The notes below the pieces were generated by a model that was not told where the DNA came from, searched no databases, and saw only the letters and a program-made list of their open reading frames with translations. Shown here in pieces: positions 6,664-14,008 of a stretch of 43,507 nucleotides of DNA (positions are counted from its first letter, which is position 1; each line of letters starts with the position of its first letter). The stretch comes from an uncultured Eubacteriales bacterium. Lineage in GTDB: Bacteria; Bacillota; Clostridia; Peptostreptococcales; Anaerovoracaceae. The stretch is from the NCBI GenBank assembly GCA_900315895.1, contig ONAY01000012.1, positions 1 through 43,507 of the forward strand, written 5' to 3'. The position numbers and the translations under genes are program-made.

Positions 6664-7554
6664 TCAAATGTACTTCTCGACTTCGATGTAGGTTTTTCCT
6701 TTTTTGGAGGTTCCTGTCTCGCCAACTAAGATGGCCTTGCCCTTGTGGCGGAGGACCAGCTTTTGGGCCGGGGCCAGGCGGTAGTCGGGCTTCTGGACTT
6801 CCATGCCGTCTACGAAGACCAGGCCTTTCGCGATGGCTTCGGTGGCCAGCTTGCGTGAAAGCCCAAAGACTGCGGAGACCACGTTGTCCAGGCGGCTGGA
6901 TGATACCGTGTAGGAGTGGGTCTCCTTCTTGACCTCGCCGGGGTCCAGCCGGGTAATGGGCAGGATCTCTACGGTGATCGCGGCGCGGCCCACGGAGGTG
7001 AGCTCGTCCTTGAGATAGTCGGCCAGCTCCCGGAGGATAACGATCTGCGCGCCGGCTCCGCCGGCGTTTTTGATTGAAGTACCCTCCCTGCCGCCACCAC
7101 CTGACACGGCTCCGCCGCTGCCGGAGCCGGCTCCGCCGGCACCTCTATTGACTTCGCCGGACACGATGATGTCGCCGACCTTCTCTCTTTTGATGCCGCA
7201 GCCCATGAGGGCGCCCAGGTAGTCGCGGTGGGTCAGGCTCACCCGCTCCTGGCGGGGGACTTTCACCTGGAGGACCACCAGGGGACACTCATCAGGATTT
7301 GTATGAAAGTATTCGAAAATGTCCTCCTCATGCTCAATGCCCAGGTAGTCGGGCATGAAGAGGGGGAGCCGCCGCTCAGCCTCAGGGTAGCCACCGTAGA
7401 GCCAGGCTCCCTGGGAGCGGTTTCGCCTGAAGAAGGGCATGAGGGCGCTCTGCTCCTCCGGGGTCAGGAAGTCGCCGTGGCCCGGGGTATAGGAGTTCAG
7501 ATAGCGTTCAAATCGCTCTTCGACGATCTTAAGATGTAAGTTTGTGTCGTCCAT
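6664..7554 (-). CDS. ylmH: YlmH-like S4-domain RNA-binding protein
   Basis: A 296-residue protein with the YlmH layout: an N-terminal domain (DFLTPEEQSALMPFFRR, GYPEAERRLPLFMPD), a middle domain (HRDYLGALMGCGIKREKVGDIIV) and a C-terminal S4 RNA-binding domain from about residue 217 (SSRLDNVVSAVFGLSRKLAT, KGLVFVDGMEV). In Bacillus, YlmH binds the 50S subunit and acts in rescue of stalled ribosomes alongside RqcH/RqcP. A glycine/serine-rich insertion at about 136-172 (GAGGAGSGSGG, SGGGGREG) splits the middle domain, and I do not know it from other YlmH proteins. The gene usually sits in the division cluster; here it stands alone. No clear ribosome site precedes the ATG. Confidence 0.88.
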   Translation of the reverse strand: MDDTNLHLKIVEERFERYLNSYTPGHGDFLTPEEQSALMPFFRRNRSQGAWLYGGYPEAERRLPLFMPDYLGIEHEEDIFEYFHTNPDECPLVVLQVKVPRQERVSLTHRDYLGALMGCGIKREKVGDIIVSGEVNRGAGGAGSGSGGAVSGGGGREGTSIKNAGGAGAQIVILRELADYLKDELTSVGRAAITVEILPITRLDPGEVKKETHSYTVSSSRLDNVVSAVFGLSRKLATEAIAKGLVFVDGMEVQKPDYRLAPAQKLVLRHKGKAILVGETGTSKKGKTYIEVEKYI

Positions 7555-7610
7555 ATTTTAGAGTGGGATGTTTTGTGGTATAATCCTTGAGATGGCGGGA
7601 CGCGCGTGTT

Positions 7611-7639
7611 TTGCGCTTCGCCGACCTAGATTATATCAT
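7611..7639 (+). promoter_or_regulatory. Likely promoter of the TSCPD-polymerase pair
   Basis: TTGCGC (7611-7616), a 17-bp spacer and TATCAT (7634-7639) stand 32 bases before the TTG start at 7672. A second perfect TATAAT at 7579-7584 has no good -35 but could serve as an additional promoter. Confidence 0.5.
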
Positions 7640-7671
7640 ATTAGCGGACCTAATACGAAAGGAAACATATT

Positions 7672-7932
7672 TTGAAAAAGTTTATTCCCATGAAGGGTGT
7701 TTGCGCCATGGGCTGCAACATTGAGATCGACGATAACAATAAGCTGGTGTCTCTGGAATTTCTCGGGGGCTGTGACGGAAATCACAAGGGTCTGGACGCG
7801 CTGTGCCGTGGCATGGACGTGGACGAGATCGCCGAGAAACTGGAGGGGATCACCTGCGGAAGGCGCAGCACTTCCTGCCCGGATCAGTTATCCAAGGCCC
7901 TTCGCTTGATGAAGGGCAGCGCCAACGCATAA
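7672..7932 (+). CDS. TSCPD-domain protein (TIGR03905-like)
   Basis: An 86-residue protein matching the small stand-alone TSCPD family. It has four conserved-looking cysteines (GVCAMGCNIEI, GGCDGNHKGL, TCGRRSTSCPDQL) ending in the namesake T/S-C-P-D motif. The domain also occurs at the C-terminus of some ribonucleotide reductases, where the cysteines may bind metal; the role of the short form is not established. The start is TTG at 7672, with AAAGGA (7658-7663) 8 bases upstream and no ATG nearby in frame. The Y-family polymerase gene follows after 6 bases, so the two are cotranscribed and probably translationally coupled. Confidence 0.85.
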   Translation: MKKFIPMKGVCAMGCNIEIDDNNKLVSLEFLGGCDGNHKGLDALCRGMDVDEIAEKLEGITCGRRSTSCPDQLSKALRLMKGSANA

Positions 7933-7938
7933 AGGACA

Positions 7939-9360
7939 ATGTCTGAGAAGAACCGCACCTACCTGGTGATCGACCTCAAAAGCTTTTACGCCTCAGTGGA
8001 GTGCGTGGAGCGGGGGCTGGATCCCATGACCACCAACCTGGTGGTGGCCGATCCCTCCAGGACCGACAAGACCATATGTCTGGCGGTGTCGCCGTCGATG
8101 AAAGCCCTGGGCGTGAGAAACCGCTGCAGGGTCTTTGAGATACCCAAAAACATCGACTACATCATGGCGCCGCCCAGGCTCCAGAAGTACATCGACTACT
8201 CAGCGGAGATCTACGGCATCTACCTGAAGTACATCTCAAAGGACGACATCTACGTTTATTCCATCGACGAGTGCTTCTTGGACGTTACGGACTACCTCAG
8301 ACTTTACAACAAAACACCCCGCGAGATGGGCAGGTTCCTCATGGACGAGGTGAAACGGGCCGTGGGCGTGAGAGCCACCTGCGGCATCGGCACCAACATG
8401 TACCTGGCCAAGATCGCATTGGATATAACCGCCAAGCACGCAGACGACTTTATCGGCGAGCTGGACGAGATGAGCTACCGCACCAAGCTCTGGGACCACA
8501 AGCCCCTGACCGACTTCTGGCGTGTGGGTCCCGGTACCGCCAAGCGTCTCGCAAAATACGGGATCTACACCATGCGTGAGATCGCCGAGGCCGACGAGGA
8601 CCTGATGTTTAGGATCTTCGGGATCGACGCGGAGCTTCTCATCGACCACGCCTGGGGCGAGGAGCCCACGACCATCGCCGACATCAAAGCCTACCGCCCC
8701 AAGTCCAGTTCCCTGTCCCGGGGACAGGTGCTGATGCGGGACTATAAGTTCGACGAGGGCCGCCTCATCGCAAAAGAGATGATGGAGGGCCTTTCCCTGG
8801 AGCTTGTCGCAAAAAACCTAATGACGGAATCCGTCACCATGATAGTGGGCTACTCCAACAAAGAGGAGGTGGAGCCCGCACGGGGCACCTGGGCTTTCGG
8901 GCACCCGGTGAACACTGAAAGCGTGATGGTCAAGGCCATCGCAGAGCTCTACGACAGGATCGTGGATCCCGACATCCCCGTCCGACGCATAATGCTGGAC
9001 TGCAATAACATACAGGAACCCCCGAAGGAGAGACAGATGAGCCTCTTCGACATGGGGACCGGCGGCGGCCCGAAAGGGTCCGCAGGCCAGGGAAGAGGCG
9101 CAGCCGCCGCCGGGGACGGAAGGCAGGAAGCGCCTAAGGTAAGCGCCGCAAATTCCGAAGAGGCGGAGTCCAGAGACCGCGATATGCAGACAGCCATCAA
9201 CGAAGTGAAAAAACGCTTCGGCAAAAACGCCATGTTCAAGGCCATGGACCTTGAAGAGGCTGCCACCACCCTGGAGCGCAATCTCCAGATCGGCGGCCAC
9301 AAAAGCGGCTCCGAGGCCCCCGAGGGCAAAGGGCCTGTCAAACCGAATCGCAAAAAATAA
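7939..9360 (+). CDS. Y-family DNA polymerase (UmuC/UvrX-like)
   Basis: A 473-residue translesion DNA polymerase. The palm carries the metal-binding acidic residues: D12 in LVIDLKSFYASVE, and D110/E111 in SIDECFLD. The helix-hairpin-helix thumb (DFWRVGPGTAKRLAKYGIYTMREI) and little finger follow. QMSLF at about 366-370 is a sliding-clamp binding motif. After it comes a low-complexity Gly/Ala-rich linker and a charged tail with no known domain. The family copies damaged templates, usually under SOS control, but I see no LexA box upstream. A YolD-like gene, the usual companion of this polymerase type in Firmicutes, lies 1.4 kb downstream at 10801, separated by an inverted gene and a DUF6873 gene. 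Confidence 0.92.
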   Translation: MSEKNRTYLVIDLKSFYASVECVERGLDPMTTNLVVADPSRTDKTICLAVSPSMKALGVRNRCRVFEIPKNIDYIMAPPRLQKYIDYSAEIYGIYLKYISKDDIYVYSIDECFLDVTDYLRLYNKTPREMGRFLMDEVKRAVGVRATCGIGTNMYLAKIALDITAKHADDFIGELDEMSYRTKLWDHKPLTDFWRVGPGTAKRLAKYGIYTMREIAEADEDLMFRIFGIDAELLIDHAWGEEPTTIADIKAYRPKSSSLSRGQVLMRDYKFDEGRLIAKEMMEGLSLELVAKNLMTESVTMIVGYSNKEEVEPARGTWAFGHPVNTESVMVKAIAELYDRIVDPDIPVRRIMLDCNNIQEPPKERQMSLFDMGTGGGPKGSAGQGRGAAAAGDGRQEAPKVSAANSEEAESRDRDMQTAINEVKKRFGKNAMFKAMDLEEAATTLERNLQIGGHKSGSEAPEGKGPVKPNRKK

Positions 9361-9383
9361 AAAAGCGCGGGCTGCGCCCGCGC
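9353..9383 (-). terminator. Intrinsic terminator of the DUF2284 gene
   Basis: GCGCGGGC (9365-9372) and GCCCGCGC (9376-9383) form an 8-bp stem with a 3-nt loop. On the minus strand it is followed by TTTTTTATTTTTT, which overlaps the end of the polymerase gene. Confidence 0.85.
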
Positions 9384-9398
9384 ACCACACCATATCGA

Positions 9399-10016
9399 TC
9401 ACTTAAGCAGAAGTCCGCCCACCAGCATGTAGTAGGGTGGAAGCTCCCCGGCCTTTGACCAGATAAGGGGAGAACCGAGAAGGTCGGCTGCGATTTTTTC
9501 TACATCGCCTCCAAGGGCCTCGATGGAATATCTCATCATCTCCGGATGACGGCAGGGCAGCCCCGCGGGGCGGGTGCAGCCTTGTTTGCACTTGTAGCAA
9601 CTGCCGCCGCTGAGCAGCTGGCTCCCGGGGAATTGCTCCTCCATCCGGAAAAGCTCCGCCTCCAGGTCAGCCTTGACGGTGCTCAGCATCTGCCAGACGT
9701 GGTCATAGTTTTCGGCATTCTCGCCGGTGAAGGTGGGGCCCTGTGCCGGAGAAGAAGTTGATTCTCCGGTAGCCTCTCCGAAGCGCCAATCGCCGATAGG
9801 CGACACCTTGCGGGCTATCACGCGGACCGCACTGAACTGCTTAAGGTGATCCAGCGGATCGAAATCGAAGGGCGGGCAGCTCCAGCGATTACTGTAGTTG
9901 CTGCACTGAGCGCAAAGCCCCAGAAACCGGGGCACATCCACGTAATCCCGAAGATAATCCTCCATCGAGATCTCCGCAGTCAAGGTTTCAAGTGAAATGT
10001 TTGGTTGAGACTTCAT
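9399..10016 (-). CDS. DUF2284 metal-binding protein
   Basis: A 205-residue cysteine-rich protein of the DUF2284 family. The N-terminal part has C-x2-C and a C-P-P motif (LCAQCSNYSNRWSCPPF). The C-terminal part has CYKCKQGCTRPAGLPCRHPEMMRYSIEALG, a typical cluster likely to bind an iron-sulfur centre or zinc. Function unknown; members are cytoplasmic. A stretch at about 80-95 (GEATGESTSSPAQGP) looks like a variable linker. ATG 10016 is preferred because AGAGGTGA lies 9 bases before it; the GTG at 10028 would overlap that site. It is convergent with the polymerase gene and divergent from the DUF6873 gene. Confidence 0.8.
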   Translation of the reverse strand: MKSQPNISLETLTAEISMEDYLRDYVDVPRFLGLCAQCSNYSNRWSCPPFDFDPLDHLKQFSAVRVIARKVSPIGDWRFGEATGESTSSPAQGPTFTGENAENYDHVWQMLSTVKADLEAELFRMEEQFPGSQLLSGGSCYKCKQGCTRPAGLPCRHPEMMRYSIEALGGDVEKIAADLLGSPLIWSKAGELPPYYMLVGGLLLK

Positions 10017-10069
10017 TTTGATGATCACCTCTTAAGATAAGCACTACCCGCACCCCAATTATACCACTT

Positions 10070-10801
10070 ATGACCTCGATAATCATCCTTTCCAAAACTG
10101 CACAGCCTGAATTGATCACTTACCTGGGGAGTCTCGGCTACCAAGTGGAGCCCTTCGGGCCCATTGAGAATGTTCAGGAGCCCTTAAGGTGTCACCCGGA
10201 CATGCTTCACTGCAGGCTGAATCGGGACACCGTTTTCACGGGCGACCCAGCGAGGCTAAGCCCCGCCTACCCGGGGGACATCATCTACAATGCATGCTCC
10301 ACGGGGAAGTTTTTTATACATAATTTGAAATACACAGCGCCCGAGCTTCTGGGCAAGGTCGAGGAACTTGGGCTGATCAGGGTAAACGTAAGCCAGGGCT
10401 ACGCCAAGTGCAGCACCTGCGTGGTAGGGGAGGACGCCATCATCACTTATGACCGGGGGATCGCCAAGGCGGCAGATGCGGCAGGAATGGATGTGCTGGT
10501 CATAGAGCCTGGGCACGTGGACCTTCCCGGGTACGACACGGGATTCATCGGAGGCGCCAGCGGACTGGTAACAGACCTCAGGGCCCACGCGGGACATCAC
10601 GGCGTCTCAGCGCAGGACCTGCCCGCCCCGGACGCTGCGCAACCAGCGCCCGCCACGCCCTCACCACAGATCCTGGTCTTCAACGGCGACCTCAGCGCCC
10701 ACCCGGACTACAGGGCCATCACAGATTTTGCGTCGGAGCACGGGGTGGGAGTGAAGTTTTTTGCGGACTGGAAATTGACTGACATTGGCAGTATAATATA
10801 A
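10070..10801 (+). CDS. DUF6873-type (GME-fold) protein
   Basis: A 243-residue protein resembling the DUF6873 family, assigned to the guanidine-modifying-enzyme fold. Visible features are an N-terminal IIILSKTAQPEL strand-helix, HCRLNRDTVF, NVSQGYAKCSTCVVGEDAIITYD and GFIGGASGLV. An Ala/Pro-rich linker (about 183-200) precedes the last segment. No activity is established. The ATG at 10070 has no ribosome site; a -10-like TTATAC (10059-10064) would put the transcript start almost on the ATG, so translation may be leaderless. The stop overlaps the next start (TAATG), so the gene heads a three-gene coupled operon. Confidence 0.7.
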   Translation: MTSIIILSKTAQPELITYLGSLGYQVEPFGPIENVQEPLRCHPDMLHCRLNRDTVFTGDPARLSPAYPGDIIYNACSTGKFFIHNLKYTAPELLGKVEELGLIRVNVSQGYAKCSTCVVGEDAIITYDRGIAKAADAAGMDVLVIEPGHVDLPGYDTGFIGGASGLVTDLRAHAGHHGVSAQDLPAPDAAQPAPATPSPQILVFNGDLSAHPDYRAITDFASEHGVGVKFFADWKLTDIGSII

Positions 10802-11010
10802 TGGATATGGATAATGAAGATTACACCAAGAGAGTGCGCAAGCCTTTGAAGCATCCCAGAATGTCCCGGGCGGACCGGGCCAAGCAGTTTGGGGCCTTTG
10901 ACCCGCTGACCGGCTTCAGTCAGGCCATCAGGGACAAAGAGAGGGAAGTTGAGGCTAACGTGGACAGCGAGACCGAGCGCATAACGGTCACGCCGGAGGA
11001 CGACATATGA
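10801..11010 (+). CDS. YolD-like protein
   Basis: A 69-residue charged protein with the YolD-family core RADRAKQFGAFDPLTGFSQAI, which matches the usual RAK-F--FD-L-GF pattern. YolD-like proteins are generally encoded next to Y-family polymerases of the UvrX/UmuC type in Firmicutes and are thought to assist or regulate them. Here the polymerase ends at 9360, with two genes in between. The start overlaps the preceding stop by one base and its own stop overlaps the next start by four (ATGA), so translation is coupled on both sides. Confidence 0.8.
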   Translation: MDMDNEDYTKRVRKPLKHPRMSRADRAKQFGAFDPLTGFSQAIRDKEREVEANVDSETERITVTPEDDI

Positions 11011-11876
11011 AGATAACTTTTTTAGTGGACAACAAGACTGAGGAGCCTTGCTGCCAGGCGGAGTGGGGGCTGTCGGTCCTCATAGAGGCCAACGGCAAGA
11101 CCATCCTCATGGACCAGGGAGAGACTGGCATGTTTGCGGAGAACGCCAAGGCTTTGGGCATCGATCTAAGCAAGGTGGACTTCGCCACCATAAGCCACGG
11201 TCACAGCGATCATTCCGGCGGAACGCCCGCTTTCTTCGAGGCCAACGACCACGCGCCGGTGTACGTGCACAAGGACGCTTTCTGGAAGTCAGTGACCATG
11301 AAGAACGCCCAGGTGGACAGTGAGGGCCACGTGCTGAAGGGCGATATCTTCGAGACGGAGTTGGAGATCCCCTGGACAGAGGAGTTCAAGGAGGCCAACG
11401 CTTCCCGCATCATCCTGACGGAGGGGACGTATCAGATAGACGAGCACACCTGGCTCATCGGAAACGTGCCGAGAATTGAGGGCTTCTCCCCCACGGAGAG
11501 CTTCTATCTGTATATAAAAGAAGATAAATACGAAGGCTGGGTAGAGGACATAATGAAGCATGAGCAGACGCTGGTCATTGAAGAGGGCGGCAAGCTCCAC
11601 GTGTTCTCAGGCTGCAGCCATAACGGCATCGTGCCCATATTAAGGTACATCACGGAGAAGCTTCCCGGACGGAAGATCGGGACGGTGATTGCGGGCATGC
11701 ATCTTTTCGCAGCGCCCAAGGACCTGAGACAGAGGGTCATTGAAGAGGTCATGGCCTACGGGCCGGACCTGGTGTGCCCGGTGCACTGCACGGGACTGGA
11801 AGCCATTGTGGACTTCAAAAGAGCCTTAGGCGACAAGTGTCAGATCGCCTATGCCGGCGCAGTTTACGAAGTGTAA
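11007..11876 (+). CDS. MBL-fold metallo-hydrolase
   Basis: A 289-residue metallo-beta-lactamase-fold protein. The metal motif is ISHGHSDHSGG (HxHxDH, about residues 64-69), with later ligands in FSGCSHNGIV, GMHLF and CPVHCTG. This arrangement, with a cysteine before the downstream His, matches the branch often annotated as dihydropterin-type (MptA/DHMPP synthase-like) hydrolases. The actual substrate is unknown and the name should not be taken as proof of pterin chemistry. It is translationally coupled to the YolD-like gene through ATGA. No signal peptide, so it is cytoplasmic. Confidence 0.85.
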   Translation: MKITFLVDNKTEEPCCQAEWGLSVLIEANGKTILMDQGETGMFAENAKALGIDLSKVDFATISHGHSDHSGGTPAFFEANDHAPVYVHKDAFWKSVTMKNAQVDSEGHVLKGDIFETELEIPWTEEFKEANASRIILTEGTYQIDEHTWLIGNVPRIEGFSPTESFYLYIKEDKYEGWVEDIMKHEQTLVIEEGGKLHVFSGCSHNGIVPILRYITEKLPGRKIGTVIAGMHLFAAPKDLRQRVIEEVMAYGPDLVCPVHCTGLEAIVDFKRALGDKCQIAYAGAVYEV

Positions 11877-11903
11877 AACTGAGGTATATATGTCATAAAA
11901 GAG

Positions 11904-11920
11904 TGCGCAGGAACTGCGCA
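11904..11920. other. Hairpin before the nfeD operon
   Basis: TGCGCAG (11904-11910), loop GAA, CTGCGCA (11914-11920). No T-tract follows in either direction, so it is at best a weak terminator for the metallo-hydrolase operon or an RNA stabiliser in the nfeD leader. Confidence 0.35.
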
Positions 11921-11962
11921 GAAGGTATTATTTGAATTTGAGAAAGAAAGGAGAACGACGTA

Positions 11963-12421
11963 ATGTTTAATCTAGCCGTTTTGGGGCCCTACATGATCTG
12001 GGTCTGGCTGGGACTGGCCGTTATTTTCGGAGTAATCGAAGCACTGACGGTGGGACTGACCACCATCTGGTTCGCAGCCGGGGCGCTTTGCGCCATGGTC
12101 ATGGCCATACTGGGTTTGGGGATACCCCTGCAGATAGCCGTATTCTTCGTGGTTTCCATAGTGCTTGTGGCAACCACCAGGAAGATATTCGTCAACAAAC
12201 TCAAGACAGGTTCCCAAAAGACCAACGTGGAGACCCTGATCGGACAGGAGGGCAGAGTGACTTCCGTCATTATCCCCCTGAATTCAGGCCGCGTGGAGGT
12301 CAAGGGACAGGACTGGGCAGCGGTGGCTGTAGGCCAGAACGACCTGATCCCCGAGGGGACCGTGGTGGTGGTGAAAGCCATCGACGGAGTCAAGCTTGTA
12401 GTGGACGTAAAGGGAGAGTAA
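11963..12421 (+). CDS. nfeD: NfeD-like membrane protein
   Basis: A 152-residue short-type NfeD. Hydrophobic helices lie at about residues 8-27, 31-50 and 52-68, followed by a C-terminal OB-fold domain (TLIGQEGRVTSVIIPLNSGRVEVKGQDWAAVA, VVVVKAIDGVKLVVD). Short NfeD proteins act with a stomatin/SPFH partner in membrane microdomains. The partner gene follows directly at 12458, so the sequence context supports this role. AAAGGAG lies before the ATG. The length is typical of the short form, which lacks the ClpP-like protease domain. Confidence 0.9.
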   Translation: MFNLAVLGPYMIWVWLGLAVIFGVIEALTVGLTTIWFAAGALCAMVMAILGLGIPLQIAVFFVVSIVLVATTRKIFVNKLKTGSQKTNVETLIGQEGRVTSVIIPLNSGRVEVKGQDWAAVAVGQNDLIPEGTVVVVKAIDGVKLVVDVKGE

Positions 12422-12457
12422 ACAAAATCAACGTTTAGATAATCAAAGGAGGAAAAA

Positions 12458-13351
12458 ATGGGATTAGGTGGAATTATTGCATTAGTCGTCGTACTTGTAC
12501 TGGTGATCTGGCTCCTGGTGACCAACATCAGGATCGTACCTCAGGCACAGGCCTTCGTAGTTGAAAGACTTGGAGCATACAACGGAACATGGCAGGTAGG
12601 ACTGCACTTCAAGCTGCCTCTGATCGACAGAGTGGCAAGACGTGTATCGCTGAAGGAAAAGGTCATCGACTTTGACCCCCAGCCGGTTATCACAAAGGAT
12701 AACGTAACAATGGAGATCGACACGGTAGTCTACTATCAGATCACAGACCCGAAGCTTTTCGCTTACGGAGTTGAGAGCCCCATGTCAGCTATTGAGAACC
12801 TGACAGCTACAACTCTCAGAAACATCATCGGCGATCTGGAACTGGACGAGTCACTGACCTCCCGTGAACTGATCAACTCCAAGATCAGGATCGTGCTGGA
12901 CGAAGCAACAGATCCCTGGGGAATCAAGATCAACCGTGTAGAAGTTAAGAACATCACTCCGCCTCGCGACATTCAGCAGGCAATGGAGAAGCAGATGAGG
13001 GCAGAACGTGAAAAGCGTGAACAGATCCTCAAGGCAGAAGGTGAGAAGGCATCCGCAGTTCTGGTAGCAGAAGGACAGAAGGAAGCCGCCATCTTAAGCG
13101 CAGAAGCAGCTAAGCAGGTAGCCATCCGCGAAGCCGAAGGTAGAGCAGAAGCCATCAGACTGGTGAACGAAGCTACAGCCTACGGTATCGAAGCCATCAA
13201 GAACGCACAGGCAGACGAGAACGTCATCAAGCTCAAGAGCCTGGAAGCATTCCAGAAGGCAGCCGACGGACAGGCCACCAAGATCATCATCCCCTCAGAG
13301 CTCCAGGGCCTGGCGGGACTGGCAACTGCCGCAAAAGAGATAATCAAATAA
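12458..13351 (+). CDS. SPFH/Band 7 stomatin-like protein
   Basis: A 297-residue stomatin-like protein with one N-terminal membrane helix (residues about 3-22), an SPFH domain (RIVPQAQAFVVERLGAYNGTW through NRVEVKNITPP), then a long charged coiled coil (KQMRAEREKREQILKAEGEK). A C-terminal segment ending PSELQGLAGL follows. The family oligomerises on the membrane, organises microdomains and affects protease or channel activity. It is cotranscribed with nfeD, 36 bases apart, with AAAGGAGG before the ATG. Confidence 0.93.
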   Translation: MGLGGIIALVVVLVLVIWLLVTNIRIVPQAQAFVVERLGAYNGTWQVGLHFKLPLIDRVARRVSLKEKVIDFDPQPVITKDNVTMEIDTVVYYQITDPKLFAYGVESPMSAIENLTATTLRNIIGDLELDESLTSRELINSKIRIVLDEATDPWGIKINRVEVKNITPPRDIQQAMEKQMRAEREKREQILKAEGEKASAVLVAEGQKEAAILSAEAAKQVAIREAEGRAEAIRLVNEATAYGIEAIKNAQADENVIKLKSLEAFQKAADGQATKIIIPSELQGLAGLATAAKEIIK

Positions 13352-13363
13352 GAAAGGATAGCT

Positions 13364-13384
13364 GTCCCGCCTACCAGGCGGGAC
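13364..13384. other. 9-bp hairpin just before the next start codon
   Basis: GTCCCGCCT (13364-13372), loop ACC, AGGCGGGAC (13376-13384). No T-tract follows, so it is not a classic terminator. It ends 13 bases before the ATG at 13398, which has no Shine-Dalgarno, so it may limit translation or mark a processed end of the stomatin transcript. Confidence 0.45.
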
Positions 13385-13397
13385 GGCTTCGCAAAAG

Positions 13398-13907
13398 ATG
13401 AAATTCAGGTATCAGAAGTTCGGCCTGAGGGTGTTCCTGTTCGTGCCGTTTTTCCTTTTGCTGCTGGTGATATCGGACGGACTGTCCGACTACATCCAGA
13501 GCCCGCTTTTGTTCAATCTGCTGGTGGTGGTCATCGTCCTGACCGTCATGGGACTGGTGTTCAAGGTGACCGAGGGCATACCGCAGATACGGGCAGTGGG
13601 CGAGTGCAGGATAGACGAGCAGGGCAGATGTTTCATCGTCATGGGCCGCAAAGTCACAGAACTCATAGATGTGACCGATATGTCCGCCTGGCGCAAAGCT
13701 GTGGTGGGGTCACGCTACGTGCAACTCTCCCTCCGCGACCGAGACAGGCGGAAGGTGAGGATCTTCGGCGTGCCCCTGAAGTCCGGCGAACGTATGGCAG
13801 ACGACGACCTGATCGCGCTCCAAGGCTACATCCTGAGCCACTACCCCGAGCTTAAGCAGGTCACCAACGTGTACGGCGAACCCATCGATTACTGGTACAA
13901 AAAATAG
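13398..13907 (+). CDS. Two-helix membrane protein with cytoplasmic PH-like tail, unknown family
   Basis: A 169-residue protein I cannot assign. Two membrane helices (about residues 13-27 and 37-55) are followed by a soluble domain of alternating strands (GECRIDEQGRCFIVMGRKVTELIDVTDMS, VQLSLRDRDRRKVRIFGVPL) and a C-terminal helix. This layout resembles small PH-like (bPH) membrane proteins, but that is a pattern guess. It follows the stomatin gene by 46 bases with a hairpin between, and may be part of the same membrane-domain operon by read-through. No ribosome site is evident. Confidence 0.65.
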   Translation: MKFRYQKFGLRVFLFVPFFLLLLVISDGLSDYIQSPLLFNLLVVVIVLTVMGLVFKVTEGIPQIRAVGECRIDEQGRCFIVMGRKVTELIDVTDMSAWRKAVVGSRYVQLSLRDRDRRKVRIFGVPLKSGERMADDDLIALQGYILSHYPELKQVTNVYGEPIDYWYKK

Positions 13908-13936
13908 GCGCGCCGCCGGGAGGCGGACCGAAGGGT

Positions 13937-13970
13937 ACTGTCTGAAATGGATTTTTTGCGCTAAGACAGT
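13937..13970. repeat. Hairpin with TTTTTTGCGC in its loop
   Basis: ACTGTCT (13937-13943) and AGACAGT (13964-13970) enclose a 20-nt loop containing TTTTTTGCGC. The loop string is the same as in the hairpin at 109-145; the arms are unrelated. It lies in the 101-bp gap before the DUF2130 gene. Confidence 0.5.
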
Positions 13971-14008
13971 GGCTCGAGCGAACGCGCAAGTACAAATGGA
14001 GAAAAACA

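Noticed and set aside
11904-11920. Terminator after the metallo-hydrolase gene
   Set aside because: The 7-bp hairpin has no T-tract on either strand, so it is listed only as a hairpin.
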